A stretch of DNA of 18,028 nt. It comes from an uncultured Streptococcus sp. GTDB taxonomy: Bacteria; Bacillota; Bacilli; Lactobacillales; Streptococcaceae. The notes beneath the pieces were generated by a model. That model saw only the letters and a list, made by a program, of their open reading frames with translations. It did no database searches and had not been told where the DNA came from. The DNA is taken from the NCBI GenBank assembly GCA_900755085.1, contig CAAEFF010000113.1, forward strand, positions 1 to 18,028, given 5' to 3'. Position 1 is the stretch's first letter. Each line of letters starts with the position of its first letter. Shown here piece after piece: positions 15,255-18,028 of this stretch. Both the position numbers and the translations under genes were made by a program.

Positions 15255-16148
15255 TTAACTTTCTAAGCTCAAAACCATATATTCTAGAGCATTTTGAAAA
15301 GAAACATTGGCCTTCCACATGGTACGAGCAAGACTCAATTTTTCCAGCAGCTGCTGGGATCTGCTCAAGCGCAACTGCTCTTCTAAAGCCAACTCCATCA
15401 ATCGAAAAGCCTGGCTTTGCTTTTCCTTATCATCTGCCAAGCTCACTAGGCGGGTCACTTCCAAATAAGAACGATTGCGACTAGATTGGCAACGGTCTAT
15501 GAACTGCTCGCAAACTTTTGCCAATTCAAAAAATAAGGCATTCTTTTTTTGCTGCTCTGCCTCTTCAAGACTAAAACTAAATCGAGCTACTAGACTTGCC
15601 TGCGATTTAATCAAACCTTCTTTTTCTAGACGTTCGGTAAGGTAGGCTTGCTTTTTGGGAAAATGAACCTGCTGGGCACGACTCTTGATGGTCGGTAAAA
15701 TCAAGTTTTCATCGGATGTCAACAAGAAGAGATAGATCTCACTCTGGGGCTCTTCCATAACCTTTAAGAGAGAATTCGCTGCATTGGTGTGCATCTTGTC
15801 CGCATCTTGGACGATAAAGACCTGCCGACTTCCTTCAAATCCGGATTGAGAAAAGTCTTGAACCAGCGAGCGAATACGATCAGTCTTAATGATCTGGTTG
15901 ACTGGACGCACGATCTTCACGTCAGAGAATTCTTCTTCAGCAATCAAGCGACAGGACCGGCATTTGCCACAAGGCCAGACTCCTTGCAAATCTTCGCAAA
16001 ACTGACTTTGAGCTAGCAAGAGGGCCATCTCAAAACTGGCAAAAGAACCTGTAAAGAGATAAGCATGACTGAGCTGTTTGTGTTCTAGGATCTGGGTGAA
16101 GCGCTCCACCAATTCTGGCTGGAGCTGTTGGATCTCTTCTAGATTCAT
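15255..16148 (-). CDS. holB: DNA polymerase III subunit delta'
   Basis: This clamp-loader subunit, 297 residues, has an AAA+ fold. A four-cysteine zinc module is present (Cys51, Cys60, Cys63, Cys66; CGKCRSC). The sensor stretch NAANSLLKVMEEP (about 122-134) and an SRC-like SRA (155-157) follow. The Walker A position reads FTGSFASFEMA and lacks the GKT triplet, so this subunit probably does not bind ATP, as is common for delta'. The C-terminal collar domain is helical. The start overlaps the tmk stop as ATGA, indicating coupling. Confidence 0.94.
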   Translation of the reverse strand: MNLEEIQQLQPELVERFTQILEHKQLSHAYLFTGSFASFEMALLLAQSQFCEDLQGVWPCGKCRSCRLIAEEEFSDVKIVRPVNQIIKTDRIRSLVQDFSQSGFEGSRQVFIVQDADKMHTNAANSLLKVMEEPQSEIYLFLLTSDENLILPTIKSRAQQVHFPKKQAYLTERLEKEGLIKSQASLVARFSFSLEEAEQQKKNALFFELAKVCEQFIDRCQSSRNRSYLEVTRLVSLADDKEKQSQAFRLMELALEEQLRLSRSQQLLEKLSLARTMWKANVSFQNALEYMVLSLES

Positions 16149-16783
16149 TTCAATGTCCCCAAGCGATTTTCTAAAACAGCCAAGACATCCGTAAAGACTG
16201 CTTCAAAGGATTGACTGGCATCGATTTTCACGATGCGCTCTGGTTCCTTTTCATACAAGGCCAAATAACCTTGTCTGACTTTTTGGTGAAGCTCCAATCC
16301 TTCCAAATCCAAACGATTGACTTCCCGCTCTTGGTTTTTCGCAATTCGTGCGAGCCCTTCTTCGACATCCAGATCAAAGTAAAGGGTTAGGTCTGGCTTA
16401 AGACCATCTGTCGCGAATTGATTGAGCCACTCGATGTCTTCCACACTCAGACCGCGACCATACCCTTGATAAGCCACCGAGCTATCAATAAAGCGGTCCA
16501 TCAAGACAACCTTCCCAGCTGCAAGGGCTGGCAAGACACGTTCCACCAAATGCTGACGGCGACTAGCAATATAGAGCAACAACTCGGTCTTGGCATCCAT
16601 ACTAGTATGGTCTGGATCCAAAATGACTTGGCGGATCTTTTCGGCAATGTCGACACCACCTGGTTCACGGGTTGTAATAAAAGGAATTCCTTTTTCTTCA
16701 AGTAGTGGCAAAACGGCTTCTAGGACCGATGATTTTCCCGCTCCTTCTGGACCTTCAAATGAAATTAATGTACCGTTTACCAT
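16145..16783 (-). CDS. tmk: Thymidylate kinase
   Basis: The enzyme phosphorylates dTMP to dTDP for DNA synthesis. The 212-residue protein has P-loop GPEGAGKS (11-18), the TREPGG stretch (38-43) and the DR motif with substrate loop, MDRFIDSSVAYQGYGRG (95-111). It is complete. The ATG at 16783 has AGAGGA seven bases upstream. It is the first gene of the seven-gene operon and starts from the promoter at 16813-16821, back to back with the YitT gene promoter. Confidence 0.96.
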   Translation of the reverse strand: MVNGTLISFEGPEGAGKSSVLEAVLPLLEEKGIPFITTREPGGVDIAEKIRQVILDPDHTSMDAKTELLLYIASRRQHLVERVLPALAAGKVVLMDRFIDSSVAYQGYGRGLSVEDIEWLNQFATDGLKPDLTLYFDLDVEEGLARIAKNQEREVNRLDLEGLELHQKVRQGYLALYEKEPERIVKIDASQSFEAVFTDVLAVLENRLGTLK

Positions 16784-16812
16784 AGTATCCTCTTTCTGTT
16801 TTTCTTCTTTTT

Positions 16813-16821
16813 ATTTTACCA
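16813..16821 (-). promoter_or_regulatory. tmk operon promoter (extended -10)
   Basis: TGG-TAAAAT on the minus strand, about 30 bases before the tmk ATG, with no good -35. It lies in a 149-base intergenic region shared with the divergent YitT gene. Confidence 0.55.
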
Positions 16822-16872
16822 AAAATAAGGGTAAAAATCTTGTATTTTAGGAGAGAAAATTTTTCAAAGTCA

Positions 16873-16901
16873 TTTTCATTTTTTCACTTTTTTGTTACAA
16901 T
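16873..16901 (+). promoter_or_regulatory. Promoter of the YitT-family gene
   Basis: -35-like TTTTCA (16873-16878), a 17-base spacer, then -10 TACAAT (16896-16901), in a strongly T-rich stretch. The ATG follows about 31 bases later behind AGGAGA. Confidence 0.6.
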
Positions 16902-16932
16902 ATTCTTATAAAGTTTTAGGAGACAACCTATC

Positions 16933-17820
16933 ATGTTTAAATTTAAAGATATTCTGGCTATCATCTTGGGGGCCGGCATTTTTTCGTTTGGGATCTATTT
17001 TTTGGTCATTCCCTTTCACTTCTATGAAGGAGGAGCAACAGGGATTACCTTGATTACCTATTACCTCTTCAAAATCCCTGTATCCATCATGAACTTGCTG
17101 ATCAATATCCCTCTCTTCGTTTTGGCTTGGAAGCTACTGGGCAAGAAATCTCTTTATCTGAGCTTACTGGGGACCTTTTCGGTTTCGGCTTGGATGGCTA
17201 TTTTTGAAGCCATGCCCCTCAGCCACCGCTACCATCACTTCATCTTTGACGCCTTTAAAGGAGATATTCTGCTTGCCTGTATCACCTCAGGGGTTGTCCT
17301 TGGTTTGGGGCTAGGGATCATCTTCAATGCTGGAGGAACTACTGGAGGAACAGATATCCTCGCTCGCATCTTTAATAAATACACTTCCCTCAGTATGGGA
17401 AAACTCATGTTGATTGTAGATGCCATTGTTCTGACAACTGTTGTCGTTGTCTTCCAAGATGTCCGTACCGCCATGTATACTCTCTTCTTCATCCTGATTG
17501 ACACCCTGGTGATCGACTTGATTGGAGAAGGTGGTTTCGCTGGAAAAGGTTTCCTCATCGTTACAGCTAAACCAGAAGAAATTGCCCAAAAGGTATCTGA
17601 CGATCTGGGGCGCGGGATTACCTTTATCCGTGGGATGGGCTATTACAGCCGTAAGGACCTGGATATCGTCTACTGTGTCGTTTCGCGGAATGAGATGAAA
17701 CAAATGAAAGACATTATCAATCGTATTGATCCATTCGCCTTTATTACGATTTCCGAAGCCCATGAAATTCTCGGCGAAGGCTTCACTTTAGATAAAGAAA
17801 AACAACCCATTACCCGTTAA
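16933..17820 (+). CDS. YitT-family membrane protein
   Basis: The 295-residue protein has an N-terminal membrane region (about 1-205) with five to six helices, including a glycine-rich NAGGTTGGTDILARI stretch characteristic of the family, and a soluble C-terminal DUF2179 domain (about 210-290; RGITFIRGMGYYSRKDLDIV and the final SEAHEILGEGF). The family is widespread in Firmicutes and the transported substrate is unknown. AGGAGA lies nine bases before the ATG. It is a single-gene unit with its own promoter and a long terminator hairpin that includes the stop codon. It is intact, with no unusual composition. Confidence 0.92.
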   Translation: MFKFKDILAIILGAGIFSFGIYFLVIPFHFYEGGATGITLITYYLFKIPVSIMNLLINIPLFVLAWKLLGKKSLYLSLLGTFSVSAWMAIFEAMPLSHRYHHFIFDAFKGDILLACITSGVVLGLGLGIIFNAGGTTGGTDILARIFNKYTSLSMGKLMLIVDAIVLTTVVVVFQDVRTAMYTLFFILIDTLVIDLIGEGGFAGKGFLIVTAKPEEIAQKVSDDLGRGITFIRGMGYYSRKDLDIVYCVVSRNEMKQMKDIINRIDPFAFITISEAHEILGEGFTLDKEKQPITR

Positions 17821-17869
17821 TAGAAAAAATAAGGCTAGATTTTCATCTAGCTTTGTTTTTCTATTAACG
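17815..17869. terminator. Long bidirectional terminator hairpin
   Basis: CGTTAATAGAAAAA (17815-17828) pairs with TTTTTCTATTAACG (17856-17869), and GCTAGAT pairs with ATCTAGC inside, with loop TTTC; a short mismatched stretch lies between. The inner stem is followed by CTTTGTTTTT on the + strand and CCTTATTTTTT on the minus strand, so it can end the YitT transcript and a minus-strand transcript of structured element copy 2. Confidence 0.85.
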
Positions 17870-17870
17870 A

Positions 17871-17998
17871 TTTTCCTTAGGTGAGTACGGACGTTAACTT
17901 TCACAAAGTTCCAAGACTAATTTTTGAGCCTAATGTCTCAAAAATTCCGAGAGCATGAAACAAGTATGTTTCATGCTCTTTTCTCACGGCAGAAAACC
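17871..17998 (-). ncRNA. Structured element copy 2, probable small RNA of the same family
   Basis: The reverse complement matches copy 1 in layout. P1 has GGTTTTC/GAAAATC (17998-17992 with the region near 17869-17875) plus GTGAG (17987-17983) with CTCAC (17885-17881). P2 is 11 bp (17951-17961/17968-17978). ACGGA-type pairing joins 17946-17949 with 17887-17890. P3 is 10 bp (17919-17928/17937-17946). The last arm is a short AACTTT/AAAGTT hairpin (17896-17910) in place of the longer P4 of copy 1. A -10-like TATTAT (18001-18006) lies just upstream, almost at the window end. The bidirectional terminator begins directly at the 3' end. Confidence 0.62.
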
Positions 17999-18028
17999 TT
18001 ATAATACACGTCATGATTAATAAAATCA

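Noticed and set aside
15284..16052. Missing GKT in the HolB Walker A as a sign of damage
   Set aside because: Loss of ATP binding is common for delta' subunits; the zinc cysteines and sensor stretch are intact.

Overview
The window looks like a chromosomal segment of an oral Streptococcus of the mitis/sanguinis type (S. parasanguinis or S. sanguinis would fit). The evidence is moderate GC, an Rgg-type regulator, an FtsK closely resembling pneumococcal FtsK, the lipoprotein rotamase SlrA beside an ABC-F ATPase, and a tmk-holB-yabA-rsmI operon. The species is an inference. No tRNA, rRNA, CRISPR array, prophage gene or transposase was found.

Layout. (1) 1-864: an Rgg/MutR-family regulator on the + strand, possibly cut at its 5' end by the window edge, convergent with the next block. 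(2) 914-6052, minus: ftsK, then a small VOC/glyoxalase-fold protein, then a CtpE-like P-type cation ATPase. (3) 6205-9614, minus: an AT-rich island of four membrane proteins of unknown function. One is frameshifted, a relic of duplication lies between two others, and two genes carry near-copies of the same promoter module. (4) 9835-10680, plus: slrA. (5) 10681-11005: a gene-free stretch with two near-identical terminator hairpins bracketing a structured element. (6) 11006-12547, minus: an ABC-F ATPase with its own promoter. (7) 12632-16783, minus: a tight seven-gene operon, tmk-holB-yabA-rsmI-GNAT-ogt-arsC-like, ending in a terminator. (8) 16933-17820, plus: a YitT-family membrane protein, followed by a long bidirectional terminator hairpin and a second copy of the structured element on the minus strand.

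The most notable observation is the pair of related, non-coding structured elements: copy 1 at about 10800-10961 (+) and copy 2 at about 17871-17998 (-). Both share a closing stem, two internal hairpins and invariant linkers, while paired bases change together between copies. About five stem positions show double compensatory changes, and others become G-U wobbles that are valid only on the proposed strand. Each copy ends next to an intrinsic terminator. I do not recognise it as BOX, RUP or any RNA class I know. It is either an undescribed small RNA family or a small mobile element that settles beside terminators.

The functions fall into nucleotide supply and DNA replication control (tmk, holB, yabA), ribosome modification (rsmI), DNA repair (ogt), chromosome segregation (ftsK), extracellular protein folding (slrA) and ion transport (P-type ATPase). 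The membrane-protein island is the accessory part.
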